DNA from: an uncultured Bacteroidaceae bacterium | Lineage (GTDB): Bacteria > Bacteroidota > Bacteroidia > Bacteroidales > Bacteroidaceae | DNA length: 64,000 nucleotides | Reading direction: 5' to 3' | NCBI GenBank assembly: GCA_905235575.1 | Contig: CAJOLZ010000017.1 | Coordinates: 43,730-107,729, forward strand | Shown: in pieces, positions 36,963-45,659 of the stretch | Layout: each line of letters begins with the position of its first letter | How positions within the stretch are numbered: the stretch's first letter is position 1 | Translations under genes and position numbers: made by a program | Notes under the pieces: generated by a model | Told to the model about the DNA's origin: nothing | The model's database searches: none | What the model saw: only the letters and a program-made list of their open reading frames with translations

Positions 36963-39490
36963 TTTATTTTGATTTCAATTTTCTTTTCTTTCTCTTCTTC
37001 TGTGATGTCTGCCAGCAGTGTGGCACCTTGTGGAATCTCGTCCATGAGCACCTCGCAGAGTGGATCTTCGAGCAGGTTCTGCATGGCGCGTTTCAGTGGG
37101 CGGGCACCGAACTGCACGTCGTATCCCTTTTCGCCCAGCAACTTCCGTGCTGCTTCTGTCACTTCCAGGTGCAGTCCCATTTCGTTGATGCGTTGCTCAA
37201 GCGGTTTCAGTTCAATATCCACAATTTTGCGGATTGACTCCTCGCTCAGCTGATCGAAGTATATGATGTTATCCACACGGTTCAGGAATTCGGGCGCAAA
37301 CTGTTTCTTCAGTGCCTTGCGCACAATTTCGCGGCTCAGTTCGTTGTTCTTCGCGATGTCGTCGTTGTGGTCAAAGCCGATACCGCGTCCGAACTCGCGA
37401 ATTTGTCGGGTGCCGCTGTTGCTCGTCATGATGATGAGCGTATTCTTGAAGTCGACGCTCACGCCGTTTCCGTCCGTCAGACGACCCTCGTCCATCACCT
37501 GCAGCAGGATGTTGAACACGTCGGGGTGAGCTTTCTCTATTTCGTCCAGCAAGACGATGGAGTAGGGTTTCCGTCTCACCTTCTCCGTCAGCTGTCCACC
37601 TTCTTCATATCCCACGTAGCCTGGAGGTGCGCCCACCATGCGGCTCACGGTGTGCTTCTCCATATATTCGCTCATGTCTATGCGTATGATGGCATCTGCC
37701 GTGCCGAACATTTCTTCGGCCAGACGTTTTGTCAGGTAAGTCTTTCCCACACCGGTGGGGCCTACGAACATGAAGGTGCCGATGGGTCTGCGAGGATCTT
37801 TCAGTCCGACGCGGCTGCGCTGTATGGCCCTCACCAGTTTTCCTATGGCATCGTCCTGTCCCACCACGCTCTTGCGAAGTGCGTCGCCCAGACCTTTCAG
37901 ACGCTGGTTTTCTTCCTGGCCGATGCGCTCCACGGGGATGCCCGTCATCAGGCTCACCACATGAGCCACCATGGATTCGTCCACCACGGCACGTTCGTCG
38001 CCCAGGCTGGCTTCCCATTCCTGCTGAGCTTGTTCCAGTTCCTCCGATGCGCGCTTAATCTGGTCGCGATAGTCAGCAGCCAGTTCGAAGTTCTGTCGGT
38101 TGGCAGCTTCGTTCTTCTTCTCCGTCAGGTCGCTTATCAGGCTTTCCAGTCTCTCTACGTCGGCAGGCACCGGAACGTCTTGTATATGAATGCGGCTTCC
38201 CGCCTCGTCCATCGCGTCGATTGCCTTGTCCGGGAAACTGCGGTCGCTCACGTATCGGTCGGTCAGACGGACACATGCCTCCAGTGCTTCCTGTGTGTAA
38301 GTCACGTGGTGATGGTCTTCGTATCGTCCTTTCAGGTTTTCCAGAATTTTCAGCGTCTCTTCCGCCGTAGTGGGTTCTACCAGCACTTTCTGGAAACGGC
38401 GTTCCAGCGCACCGTCTTTTTCGATACTCTTGCGGTATTCGTCGGTCGTGGTGGCGCCGATGCACTGGAACTCGCCCCTCGACAGAGCCGGTTTCAGCAT
38501 GTTTGCTGCGTCCATGGTACCTGCGGCGCTTCCGGCACCCACAATGGTGTGTATCTCATCGATGAAGACAATCACCTCGGGATTCTTCTGCAGTTCGGTG
38601 ATGATGGAACGCAGACGCTCCTCGAACTGGCCGCGATATTTCGTACCAGCCACCACGCTTGCCATGTCGAGCACCACTACGCGTTTGTCCCACAGGGCGC
38701 GGCTGATGCGGTGCTGCACGATGCGTGTTGCCAGTCCTTCCACAATGGCACTCTTGCCCACGCCCGGCAGTCCAATCAGTACTGGGTTGTTCTTCTTTCT
38801 GCGACACAGAATCTGCGCCACACGCTCAATTTCACGTTCGCGTCCCACCACGGGGTCCAGCAGCCCCTCGGCGGCAGCGTTCGTCAGGTCGAGGCCGAAG
38901 TTGTCCAGTGCCGGAGTCTTTCCGGTCGGTTTCCGGGTGCGGGTACTCTGGGTCGAGCCGTTCGCACTGGCGGCAGCCGTAGTCCCGTAGTCTTCCTCCT
39001 CATCGTCGTCACCGTCGTAGGTGGCGTTGTCATCTTCGCTTGCATCGTCCGTCACGCTCTGCGGCCGTGTGGCACGTTCCAGGTCCTTGTACGTGATGTT
39101 CATGCGTTCCAGGATGTTGCTGGCCTCGTTGTTGCTGGCTTTCATGATGGCCAGCAGAATGTGCTCGGTGTCAATCACTTCGGAGTGCATCAGCCGTGCC
39201 TCCAGCACACACAGGCGCATGATGCGGCTGGCCTCCACGTCGAAGTTCATATCGTTCTGATTGGGGGTGATGAGCACTTGGTGCTGTCTGGCCTGCTGTT
39301 CCAGTTCCTGTTTGAGCCGAGGCAGGTCGGGTTGAAGGTCCTGCAGAATCTGGCGCGCTTTGTTGCCGCCGTGGCGCAGGATGCCCAGCAGCAGGTGGAC
39401 GGGCGTCACGCTGTCGTTGTGCAGGCGCTCTGCCTCCTCCTTGCTGAAGCTCAGCACGTAAGTCATATCGGGAGAGAATTTTGTCGTCAT
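36959..39490 (-). CDS. clpC: ATP-dependent Clp protease ATPase subunit ClpC
   Basis: I start at ATG 39490 (MTTKFSPDMTYVLSFSKEEA), giving 843 aa; the longer ORF runs through the promoter and array 6. Order: Clp-N double repeat (residues 1-150), an acidic linker (DASEDDNATYDGDDDEEED), AAA-1 with GLPGVGKSAIVEG near 240, a UVR/middle domain near 460, AAA-2 with GPTGVGKTYLTKRL near 577, and a C-terminal domain. The UVR-like middle region and Clp-N mark ClpC rather than ClpB. It unfolds proteins for ClpP, for which no gene is seen here. The acidic linker is longer than I would expect. Confidence 0.95.
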   Translation of the reverse strand: MTTKFSPDMTYVLSFSKEEAERLHNDSVTPVHLLLGILRHGGNKARQILQDLQPDLPRLKQELEQQARQHQVLITPNQNDMNFDVEASRIMRLCVLEARLMHSEVIDTEHILLAIMKASNNEASNILERMNITYKDLERATRPQSVTDDASEDDNATYDGDDDEEEDYGTTAAASANGSTQSTRTRKPTGKTPALDNFGLDLTNAAAEGLLDPVVGREREIERVAQILCRRKKNNPVLIGLPGVGKSAIVEGLATRIVQHRISRALWDKRVVVLDMASVVAGTKYRGQFEERLRSIITELQKNPEVIVFIDEIHTIVGAGSAAGTMDAANMLKPALSRGEFQCIGATTTDEYRKSIEKDGALERRFQKVLVEPTTAEETLKILENLKGRYEDHHHVTYTQEALEACVRLTDRYVSDRSFPDKAIDAMDEAGSRIHIQDVPVPADVERLESLISDLTEKKNEAANRQNFELAADYRDQIKRASEELEQAQQEWEASLGDERAVVDESMVAHVVSLMTGIPVERIGQEENQRLKGLGDALRKSVVGQDDAIGKLVRAIQRSRVGLKDPRRPIGTFMFVGPTGVGKTYLTKRLAEEMFGTADAIIRIDMSEYMEKHTVSRMVGAPPGYVGYEEGGQLTEKVRRKPYSIVLLDEIEKAHPDVFNILLQVMDEGRLTDGNGVSVDFKNTLIIMTSNSGTRQIREFGRGIGFDHNDDIAKNNELSREIVRKALKKQFAPEFLNRVDNIIYFDQLSEESIRKIVDIELKPLEQRINEMGLHLEVTEAARKLLGEKGYDVQFGARPLKRAMQNLLEDPLCEVLMDEIPQGATLLADITEEEKEKKIEIKIK

Positions 39491-39595
39491 TCGTCTTTCT
39501 TCTTTATATCTATATATAATAGGTGTCTCATTGGTATGAGAAACAAATTCCGTGCCAAATGATGCGACGTGCTTTTTCGTCACTATTTCTGCTTG

Positions 39596-39627
39596 CAAAT
39601 TTATATATTCCTGCCGATTCTTCCAAA
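39596..39627 (-). promoter_or_regulatory. Promoter of clpC-htpG-nadE
   Basis: On the minus strand, TAAATTTG (39603-39596) and TTTG (39627-39624) are separated by 20 bp. The predicted leader is about 100 nt. No CIRCE or CtsR-like operator was found around it. Confidence 0.7.
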
Positions 39628-39705
39628 CGGACGTGCACTTTTGTCGGCTCGATGAACGATTCGGGGGATACGACGGAAAGACTGCGACTGCGGAGGGCGG
39701 AAAAA

Positions 39706-39785
39706 CGCACCACGGTGCGACGCCCGTCGCAGCGTGGTGCGTTGGCTGTCGCAGCGTGGTGCGACATGCGACGCACTGCAGTGCG
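39706..39785. repeat. 22-bp palindromic intergenic array 6 (80 bp, 4 units)
   Basis: Cores CCACGG, GCGTGG, GCGTGG and CTGCAG, the last making the perfect palindrome CGCACTGCAGTGCG. Spacers are ACGCCCGT, TTGGCTGT and ACATGCGA. AAAAA precedes and TTTT follows. It lies between the AAA+ gene end and the clpC promoter. Confidence 0.92.
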
Positions 39786-39825
39786 TTTTGCATCGTGCCG
39801 ACGGGCGAGCCCCAACCAGCGTTGG

Positions 39826-42150
39826 TCAGGCACACTGCGAGAGGAAGCCTATGCGGCGTGTCTCTGGCTCGCGAGGTGCCACACATTGGATGTACTGCGC
39901 CTCGGCCATGCGTACGTCGGCCTCGGAAATCTCCGTCAGTGTGCCGGCACGGGTGAGCGTGGCGAAGAGTGCTCGCTCGTCCTGAACGCTTTTAAGGTTA
40001 CTCATGACACGATTTGCCATGGCGGTGACGATGCCATTCTCGAAAAGGTTGGTGGCCCACCGTGCATTGCTGAAGTGCGGATCGTGCTTCTGCAGCGTCT
40101 CTGAGATGATGCACCGCAGGCGTTCCTCAGCCGCCGGGGCGAGGGTGAATTGCTTGCGGATGGCCAAGCCGCGGACGATGCCGAGGAGCTCGTCGGCCGT
40201 GTAGTTGTCGAAGTGGAACGTGAGGGGAAAACGGTCGCGCAGACCCGGATTGGCGCGGAAGAGGCCGGTGAATTTGTCTTCGTATCCGGCAAAGATGACA
40301 ATCATGTCGGGGTTCGGCTCGGCCAGTACGGGCAGCATGCACTCGAGCACCTTGTGTCCGAAGTCGCGCTCGTCGTCGTTGGCACAGAGGGTATAGGCTT
40401 CGTCCACGAAGAGAACGCCTCCGTGTGCTTTCTCGATAATCTCCCTGACGTTGTTCTCCGACTCTCCGATGTATCGCCCGACAAGTGTGGAACGGTCGCA
40501 GACGACGGAATGTCCGCGCGAAAGCATGCCCATATTGTGGTAAATCTCACCGATGAGTTTGGCAACGGTGGTCTTTCCTGTTCCGGGATTTCCCATGAAG
40601 AGCATGTGGTGACGCCCCTTGCCCTCTTCCTCGAGACGGAAGTGCTTTCGCAGCGCAGTGAAGCGTGCGAGGGTGATGGCTTGGTCCACTTCGTCCTTGA
40701 CACGCTGTAGTCCTGTCATGTCGCGCAACGTTTGGAGCGCCTCGCAATGCTCCATGTTGACGAGTTCCTCCAGCTGGGGCAGATTAGATTCCTTGCATTG
40801 CTCAGCATGACAGTTGCCGGGTTCTTCATTTATCAAATAGTCCAAATCGATGGATTTCGGCAGTTGTTTGAGCAGGACAGCCTCGAAGTCTTCGTAGCAG
40901 AGCCTGCGGGCATTGCTCATCTGGTCTGCATCTTTTTCCGACGTCTCTTGCATGAGGCGGCAGGCATGTTGCTGCATGACGTCGTCCACAAGTGCGTCAA
41001 TCTTAGAGATGTCCAGGTGTTTTCTCTGACTCCATACGGTGTAGAGGATGTTGGTGATGTCGTTCTTCACATCAAGTGTAAGTTCGAAATGTCGGAAGTT
41101 AAGCTCGCTGAACAGCCGCTTGCTATAGGCGGTGAGCGTTGGCTCGTTGTTGATGGTGAGATGATTCCTTTCGGGGAAGTCTATCAGAAAGCCCGGATAG
41201 CGCGAGAAGAGCTGGTCGATGACAGTTTGTTGTGCGCAGAGAATGAAACGGTTGTCGGCATATTTGCGATTCTCAAGCGCGACGAGCAGCCGCTGTGCTA
41301 TTTCAGTTCCGTCAGGTCCACCTTCGTAGAAATACTTCGCGTTGCGAATAATCACCGTTGCCCCCTCGGCGACATCGGGAAGTTCTCTTTCCGGATGTTC
41401 CAACATATCCCTGATGTTCCACACTTCGCGCACTCCGCTTGCCTTTAGGGGATATCCGAAACTGGGCATGGCACAGGTGATGGCATACATTGCGGCAATT
41501 TCGCGGTCGTCCATCACTCGTATTGTCAGGTTGCGGCTGCGTTGGCTTCTTTCCTCCTCGCTGAGGGTGATGCCGAAGATTTTGCGCACTTCGACACCGA
41601 GTTCGTCTTTGCCCAGTCCGACCTCAGCAAGGCTGGCATCGGCACACTCACGGGCGTAGATTGCGGCGAGTTGTTGCTTGAAGTGCGACCGGCTGCAGTC
41701 GTGAGGCAGATGACAGAAGACCTCGCTCTGATAGAGGTCGCGTGCCGCCAGATAGTCCTCGGTACCTTTTTTATAGCATTCCAGAGAGGCGCAGGCGACT
41801 TCGTCGGACTTTTCGGAGAGTTCGAACTGACAGTGACACTGGGGGACGGCACCTTGATAAAGCACGGCTATGTACTGGCCTGGGAACCAACAGTATTCAC
41901 TCTCCACTTCGAAGGTGAGATGTGTGACAGGATTTCCCTCGTCGTCTTTGCTTTTCCCGCTCGTTTTCCGGCTTTCGCAGTAGGCTTGGCCCAGAGGGAA
42001 GAGGTCGTGATTGAAGATACACACTTTGAATGTGGCGAGTGCGCGGCGCGTGGGGTTGATATTTAACTGAACGGATAGCGGGGTGTTCGTATAGCCCTTG
42101 GTATTGCATGCCTTCTGCATGCGAACGGCACAAAATTGATAATTTTTCAT
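39826..42150 (-). CDS. CbxX/CfqX-type AAA+ ATPase with an upstream degenerate AAA module and novel N-terminal region
   Basis: From ATG 42150 the protein is 774 aa. The C-terminal module is an intact CbxX-type AAA+: Walker A MGNPGTGKTTVAK near 520, GRYIGESENNVREII, Walker B VLFVDEAYTL near 580 and ANPGLRDRFPLTFHF. A middle module (about 250-340) has a Walker-B-like ATVIIRNAKYF and a RYPGFLIDFPERNHLTI segment that lines up with the intact module, but no P-loop. The first 200 residues (EYCWFPGQYIAVLYQG) match no family I know and are rich in Cys. It is a single-gene unit with its own promoter and a long leader. Its client is unknown. Confidence 0.8.
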   Translation of the reverse strand: MKNYQFCAVRMQKACNTKGYTNTPLSVQLNINPTRRALATFKVCIFNHDLFPLGQAYCESRKTSGKSKDDEGNPVTHLTFEVESEYCWFPGQYIAVLYQGAVPQCHCQFELSEKSDEVACASLECYKKGTEDYLAARDLYQSEVFCHLPHDCSRSHFKQQLAAIYARECADASLAEVGLGKDELGVEVRKIFGITLSEEERSQRSRNLTIRVMDDREIAAMYAITCAMPSFGYPLKASGVREVWNIRDMLEHPERELPDVAEGATVIIRNAKYFYEGGPDGTEIAQRLLVALENRKYADNRFILCAQQTVIDQLFSRYPGFLIDFPERNHLTINNEPTLTAYSKRLFSELNFRHFELTLDVKNDITNILYTVWSQRKHLDISKIDALVDDVMQQHACRLMQETSEKDADQMSNARRLCYEDFEAVLLKQLPKSIDLDYLINEEPGNCHAEQCKESNLPQLEELVNMEHCEALQTLRDMTGLQRVKDEVDQAITLARFTALRKHFRLEEEGKGRHHMLFMGNPGTGKTTVAKLIGEIYHNMGMLSRGHSVVCDRSTLVGRYIGESENNVREIIEKAHGGVLFVDEAYTLCANDDERDFGHKVLECMLPVLAEPNPDMIVIFAGYEDKFTGLFRANPGLRDRFPLTFHFDNYTADELLGIVRGLAIRKQFTLAPAAEERLRCIISETLQKHDPHFSNARWATNLFENGIVTAMANRVMSNLKSVQDERALFATLTRAGTLTEISEADVRMAEAQYIQCVAPREPETRRIGFLSQCA

Positions 42151-42560
42151 AGGTAAAAAAGCTTTATGGTTTGATACAAAATGAAAATAGATGATAGAAT
42201 TTTCCTGACACTCGAAAACGTCGGGCTGACGTTGCGGAGTGTCGTACAGCGATTGCCTCGCAGTGACAGGCGAAAAAGCAGTCAGACAGTCTAAGCCGAT
42301 GGTGATTTTGTTACAATAAGTCAAAGAAACGCTTCGCAGGTTCACCGTCGCTCCCGTTCGGTACAAAGGGCATATCTCATGCGCCTTGCACGCGCGGAAT
42401 GCGGTGCTGCATTTTCATTCAATTGTAGCGTGTGACGGCAAATGACGTCACGAGACAAGCCTGCATCCCACGTCGGTGGGGACGCTCGCTACTTGCATGA
42501 AAACACATTTCTTTGATAAATACATAAAGCTTTTTGACGAGTATTTTCTCGATTGCGGCT
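42151..42560 (-). other. Long 5' leader of the AAA+ gene
   Basis: The predicted transcription start near 42555 lies about 405 nt before ATG 42150. It contains the inverted repeat GTGACG/CGTCAC (about 42432-42451) and CCCAC/GTGGG (about 42468-42480). The frame of the AAA+ gene is open up to ATG 42366, so an N-terminal extension cannot be excluded. No riboswitch family was recognised. Confidence 0.4.
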
Positions 42561-42561
42561 G

Positions 42562-42593
42562 CAAAAGTACGTAAAAGGTTTCGTCCGTGCAAG
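42562..42593 (-). promoter_or_regulatory. Promoter of the AAA+ gene
   Basis: On the minus strand, TACTTTTG (42569-42562) fits TAnnTTTG, and CTTG (42593-42590) lies 20 bp upstream. Confidence 0.6.
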
Positions 42594-42639
42594 TGTTTTT
42601 CGTAATTTATTTTATTGCGTGACAGAATCCCTCCGAAAA

Positions 42640-42719
42640 CGCATCGTGGTGCGACGCCTGTCGCAGCGTGGTGCGTTGCCTGTCGCAACGTGGTGCGTTG
42701 CCCGTCGCAGCGTGGTGCG
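42640..42719. repeat. 22-bp palindromic intergenic array 7 (80 bp, 4 units)
   Basis: Cores TCGTGG, GCGTGG, ACGTGG and GCGTGG, all in the CGTG orientation. The spacers ACGCCTGT, TTGCCTGT and TTGCCCGT keep the same plus-strand polarity as other arrays. AAAA precedes and TTTTT follows. It lies between the divergent AAA+ and rlmD genes. Confidence 0.93.
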
Positions 42720-42796
42720 TTTTTCGCCACGCTCCAATGTGATGCCGAAATGGGCGAAAGGCGGCCGTTTCTTTTCCTTATCTGCGCGTTTATTTG

Positions 42797-42804
42797 TATA
42801 TTTG
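42797..42804 (+). promoter_or_regulatory. -7 box of the rlmD promoter
   Basis: TATATTTG matches TAnnTTTG; the -33 region is T-rich without a clean TTTG. It supports ATG 42823 over the ORF start 42553. Confidence 0.6.
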
Positions 42805-42822
42805 CAGGCTGAAAGAAGTATT

Positions 42823-44241
42823 ATGTCACGGAAAAGAAAAGAATTGCCGCTCATCGAGGCGGTCGAGATAACCGACGTCGCTGCCGAGGGCAAGGCGCTG
42901 GCGCGTATTGACGACATGGTGGTTTTCGTCCCCTACGTGGTGCCGGGCGATGTGGTTGACCTGCAGCTGACACGCAAGAAGCACCACTATGCCGAGGCTG
43001 TGGCAGTGCGTTTCCATCATCGCAGCGAACTGCGTGCCCAGCCTTTCTGTCCCCACTTCGGAGTGTGCGGCGGTTGCAAGTGGCAATGCCTGCCCTACAC
43101 GGAGCAGCTGCGGTGGAAGCAGCGTCAGGTGGAGGACAACTTGCAGCGCATCGGCAAGGTGGAACTTCCCGAATGCCGCCCCATATTGGGCTCGCAGAAG
43201 ACGCGCGAATATCGTAATAAGTTGGAATTCGGTTTCTCCAATAAGCGTTGGCTCACGAAGGAGGAGATTGAGAGTGGCGTGACGTTCGACCATCCCGAGG
43301 CTGTCGGCTTCCACACGTCGGGCTCGTTCGACAAGATACTGCCCATCGACGAATGTCACCTGATGGACGATGTGAACAATCGCCTGCGCAACGGCATCCG
43401 CGACTACGCCTATGCCCATGGCCTCTCGTTCTTTGACGCCCGCGATCATGTCGGGCTATTGCGCGGCATGATGATACGTCTGAGCAACACGGGCGAGCTG
43501 ATGCTCCTCATACAGTTCTGCATTGCCGACGAGGAACAGCGCGCTCAGGCGATGGCACTGATGGCGTGGCTCAAGGAGAACTTCCCCGAAGTGAGCAGTC
43601 TGCTGTGGGTGGACAATCAGAAATATAACGACACTTTCGGTGACCTCGAGGTGAACCTCTTCAGCGGAACGGACCACATCTTCCTGGAGATGGAGGGACT
43701 GCGTTTCAAGGTGGGGCCCAAGAGTTTCTATCAGACCAATACGGAGCAGGCCTATATATTATATAAGGTAGTGAGAGAATTTGCGTCGCTGAGCGGTTCG
43801 GAACTCGTCTACGACCTCTACACGGGTACGGGCACCATTGCCAACTTTGTGGCACGTCAGGCTCGCAGCGTAGTGGGCATTGAGTACGTGCCCGAGGCCA
43901 TCGACGATGCGCGCGTGAACTCGCAGCTGAACGGCATCGACAATACCCTCTTCTATGCCGGCGACATGAAGGACATCCTCAACGCCGCATTCATTGCCCA
44001 GCACGGCAGGCCCGACGTGATTATCACCGACCCGCCACGTGCCGGAATGCATGCTGACGTGGTGGAGGCCATCCGATATGCCGCCCCGCAGCGCATTGTC
44101 TATGTGAGCTGCAACCCAGCCACACAGGCCCGCGACCTGCAGTTGCTGGATGCCGACTACCGTGTGGCAGCCGTGCAGCCCGTGGACATGTTCCCCCACA
44201 CGCAGCACGTAGAGAATGTGGTGCTGCTCATCAGGCGCTGA
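42823..44241 (+). CDS. rlmD: 23S rRNA (uracil-C5)-methyltransferase, RlmD/RumA family
   Basis: From ATG 42823 the protein is 472 aa. A TRAM domain (EAVEITDVAAEGKALARIDD) comes first, then an Fe-S cluster site CPHFGVCGGCKW (Cys76, 82, 85, a fourth further on). The Rossmann methyltransferase has YDLYTGTGTIANFVA, DPPRAGMHADVV and the catalytic Cys in YVSCNPATQARD. It methylates a uridine in 23S rRNA (U1939 for RlmD). The exact target base cannot be assigned from sequence. It is separated from the next gene by array 8. Confidence 0.92.
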   Translation: MSRKRKELPLIEAVEITDVAAEGKALARIDDMVVFVPYVVPGDVVDLQLTRKKHHYAEAVAVRFHHRSELRAQPFCPHFGVCGGCKWQCLPYTEQLRWKQRQVEDNLQRIGKVELPECRPILGSQKTREYRNKLEFGFSNKRWLTKEEIESGVTFDHPEAVGFHTSGSFDKILPIDECHLMDDVNNRLRNGIRDYAYAHGLSFFDARDHVGLLRGMMIRLSNTGELMLLIQFCIADEEQRAQAMALMAWLKENFPEVSSLLWVDNQKYNDTFGDLEVNLFSGTDHIFLEMEGLRFKVGPKSFYQTNTEQAYILYKVVREFASLSGSELVYDLYTGTGTIANFVARQARSVVGIEYVPEAIDDARVNSQLNGIDNTLFYAGDMKDILNAAFIAQHGRPDVIITDPPRAGMHADVVEAIRYAAPQRIVYVSCNPATQARDLQLLDADYRVAAVQPVDMFPHTQHVENVVLLIRR

Positions 44242-44293
44242 AACAATCCTTTTGCGCCTCGGCATGAAAGGGGCGATTGAGAACGTCGGAAAA

Positions 44294-44373
44294 CGCACCA
44301 CGCTGCGTTGCTTGTCGCACCACGTTGCGTAGGCTGTCGCACCACGCTGCGATGCCCGTCGCACCACGTTGCG
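44294..44373. repeat. 22-bp palindromic intergenic array 8 (80 bp, 4 units)
   Basis: Cores CCACGC, CCACGT, CCACGC and CCACGT, with spacers TTGCTTGT, TAGGCTGT and ATGCCCGT. AAAA precedes and TTTTT follows. It lies between two plus-strand genes, 16 bp upstream of a promoter -33 box. Confidence 0.94.
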
Positions 44374-44389
44374 TTTTTAGACCGAATCT

Positions 44390-44420
44390 TTTGCCGACTG
44401 AAGAAATTTTGCTACATTTG
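44390..44420 (+). promoter_or_regulatory. Promoter of the glycosyltransferase pair at 44.4 kb
   Basis: TTTG (44390-44393) and TACATTTG (44413-44420) are separated by 19 bp. Transcription would start near 44427, 18 nt before the ATG. Confidence 0.75.
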
Positions 44421-44444
44421 CATTCAGAAATACCGTCGAAGGCA

Positions 44445-45659
44445 ATGCATATCCTAATCATCAGTACAACAGAACGCACGGGCGGAGCCGCCATTGCGGC
44501 CAGCCGACTTTGTACTGCGCTCAACAACCACGGGGCGCACGCCATGATGCTGGTGCGCGACAAACAGACAGACAGCATGAGCGTGGCTCGCGTAAACGTG
44601 GGGAAGTGGGCCTTCATCTGGGAACGGATACGCATCTGGGTGGCCAACGGCTTCCGTATGCGTGGCCTGTGGCAGACCGACCTGGCGTGTGCCGGCGGTG
44701 ACATCACGGGTACGCCGGAGTTTCAACAGGCCGACGTGATACACCTCCACTGGATTAACCAGGGGTTCCTCTCGATGGACGAGCTGAAGCACATCCTGCA
44801 CAGCGGCAAGCGTGTGGTGTGGACATTGCACGACCAGTGGCCCGTGACCGGCGTGTGCCACTACAGCGCCACCTGCGAGGGCTATCTGACGGGTTGCACC
44901 AAGTGTCCGCAACTGGCGGGAGGGCTGGCGCGACGTATCTTCGAACGAAAACGGCGCATCTATTCGTCGTCGCACATCACATTCGTGGGTTGCAGCCAGT
45001 GGATAGCACGTCTGGCAGCGCAGAGTCCTCTCACTACGGGACATCGCGTGACATCAATCGCCAACGCGCTTCCGCAGGGAGTCTTTGCTCCCACGAACCA
45101 ACAGTCGGCCCGTCTCGAGCACGGACTGCCGCTGGACGTGTCGCTGGTGCTCTTCAGTGCCTTCAAGGTGACGGACGAACGCAAGGGCTTCCGCTTTTTG
45201 GCCGAGGCGCTGCGCAAGTTGCACGACACACCTGTGGCGATGGCATTGGTGGTGGTGGGAAGGCAAGCAGAGGCTGTGATAAAGCAACTTTCGACTTCCG
45301 ATTTCCCCTTTACCATCTATCCCGTCTCCTATGTCTCGGACGAACATCGCATGGCCTCGCTCTATGCTGCTGCTGATGTCTTCGTAAGTCCCAGCCTGCA
45401 GGACAATCTGCCGAACACGATTGCCGAGGCGATGAGCGTGGGTACGCCCTGTGTGGGCTTCGACGTGGGAGGCGTTCCCGAGATGATAGACCACGAGGTG
45501 AACGGTTATGTAGCAAGATATTGCGACGCTGACGACTTGGCTGCGGGCATCGAGTATTGCCTGACGAACGACCTGCGCTCCGAGGCTGCGGCAAAGGCGG
45601 CACACATGTTCAACGAGGGTCGTGTGGCCCGTCAATACATGGAGATTTATGAATCTTGA
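44445..45659 (+). CDS. Glycosyltransferase family 4 protein
   Basis: The 404-aa GT-B protein starts MHILIISTTERTGGAAIAAS. It shows VVWTLHDQWPVTGVCHYS, a Cys-rich insert (CEGYLTGCTKCPQL) and the donor-side motif VSPSLQDNLPNTIAEAMSVGTPCVGFDVGGVPEMI. In wza/colanic-acid-type clusters, similar transferases (WcaL/WbaZ-like) add sugars to lipid-linked glycans. The specific sugar cannot be assigned. The ORF start at 44277 falls before the array and promoter, so ATG 44445 is used. It overlaps the downstream GT2 gene. Confidence 0.87.
   Translation: MHILIISTTERTGGAAIAASRLCTALNNHGAHAMMLVRDKQTDSMSVARVNVGKWAFIWERIRIWVANGFRMRGLWQTDLACAGGDITGTPEFQQADVIHLHWINQGFLSMDELKHILHSGKRVVWTLHDQWPVTGVCHYSATCEGYLTGCTKCPQLAGGLARRIFERKRRIYSSSHITFVGCSQWIARLAAQSPLTTGHRVTSIANALPQGVFAPTNQQSARLEHGLPLDVSLVLFSAFKVTDERKGFRFLAEALRKLHDTPVAMALVVVGRQAEAVIKQLSTSDFPFTIYPVSYVSDEHRMASLYAAADVFVSPSLQDNLPNTIAEAMSVGTPCVGFDVGGVPEMIDHEVNGYVARYCDADDLAAGIEYCLTNDLRSEAAAKAAHMFNEGRVARQYMEIYES

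Noticed and set aside
37367-39562. 731-aa plus-strand ORF opposite clpC
   Set aside because: Shadow of clpC, same reasoning.
39490-39886. N-terminal extension of ClpC in the ORF track
   Set aside because: The extension reads through array 6 and the clpC promoter; ClpC proteins start at the Clp-N domain.
42151-42560. Known riboswitch in the AAA+ leader
   Set aside because: I looked for TPP, cobalamin, SAM and FMN hallmark boxes and found none; only simple inverted repeats are present.
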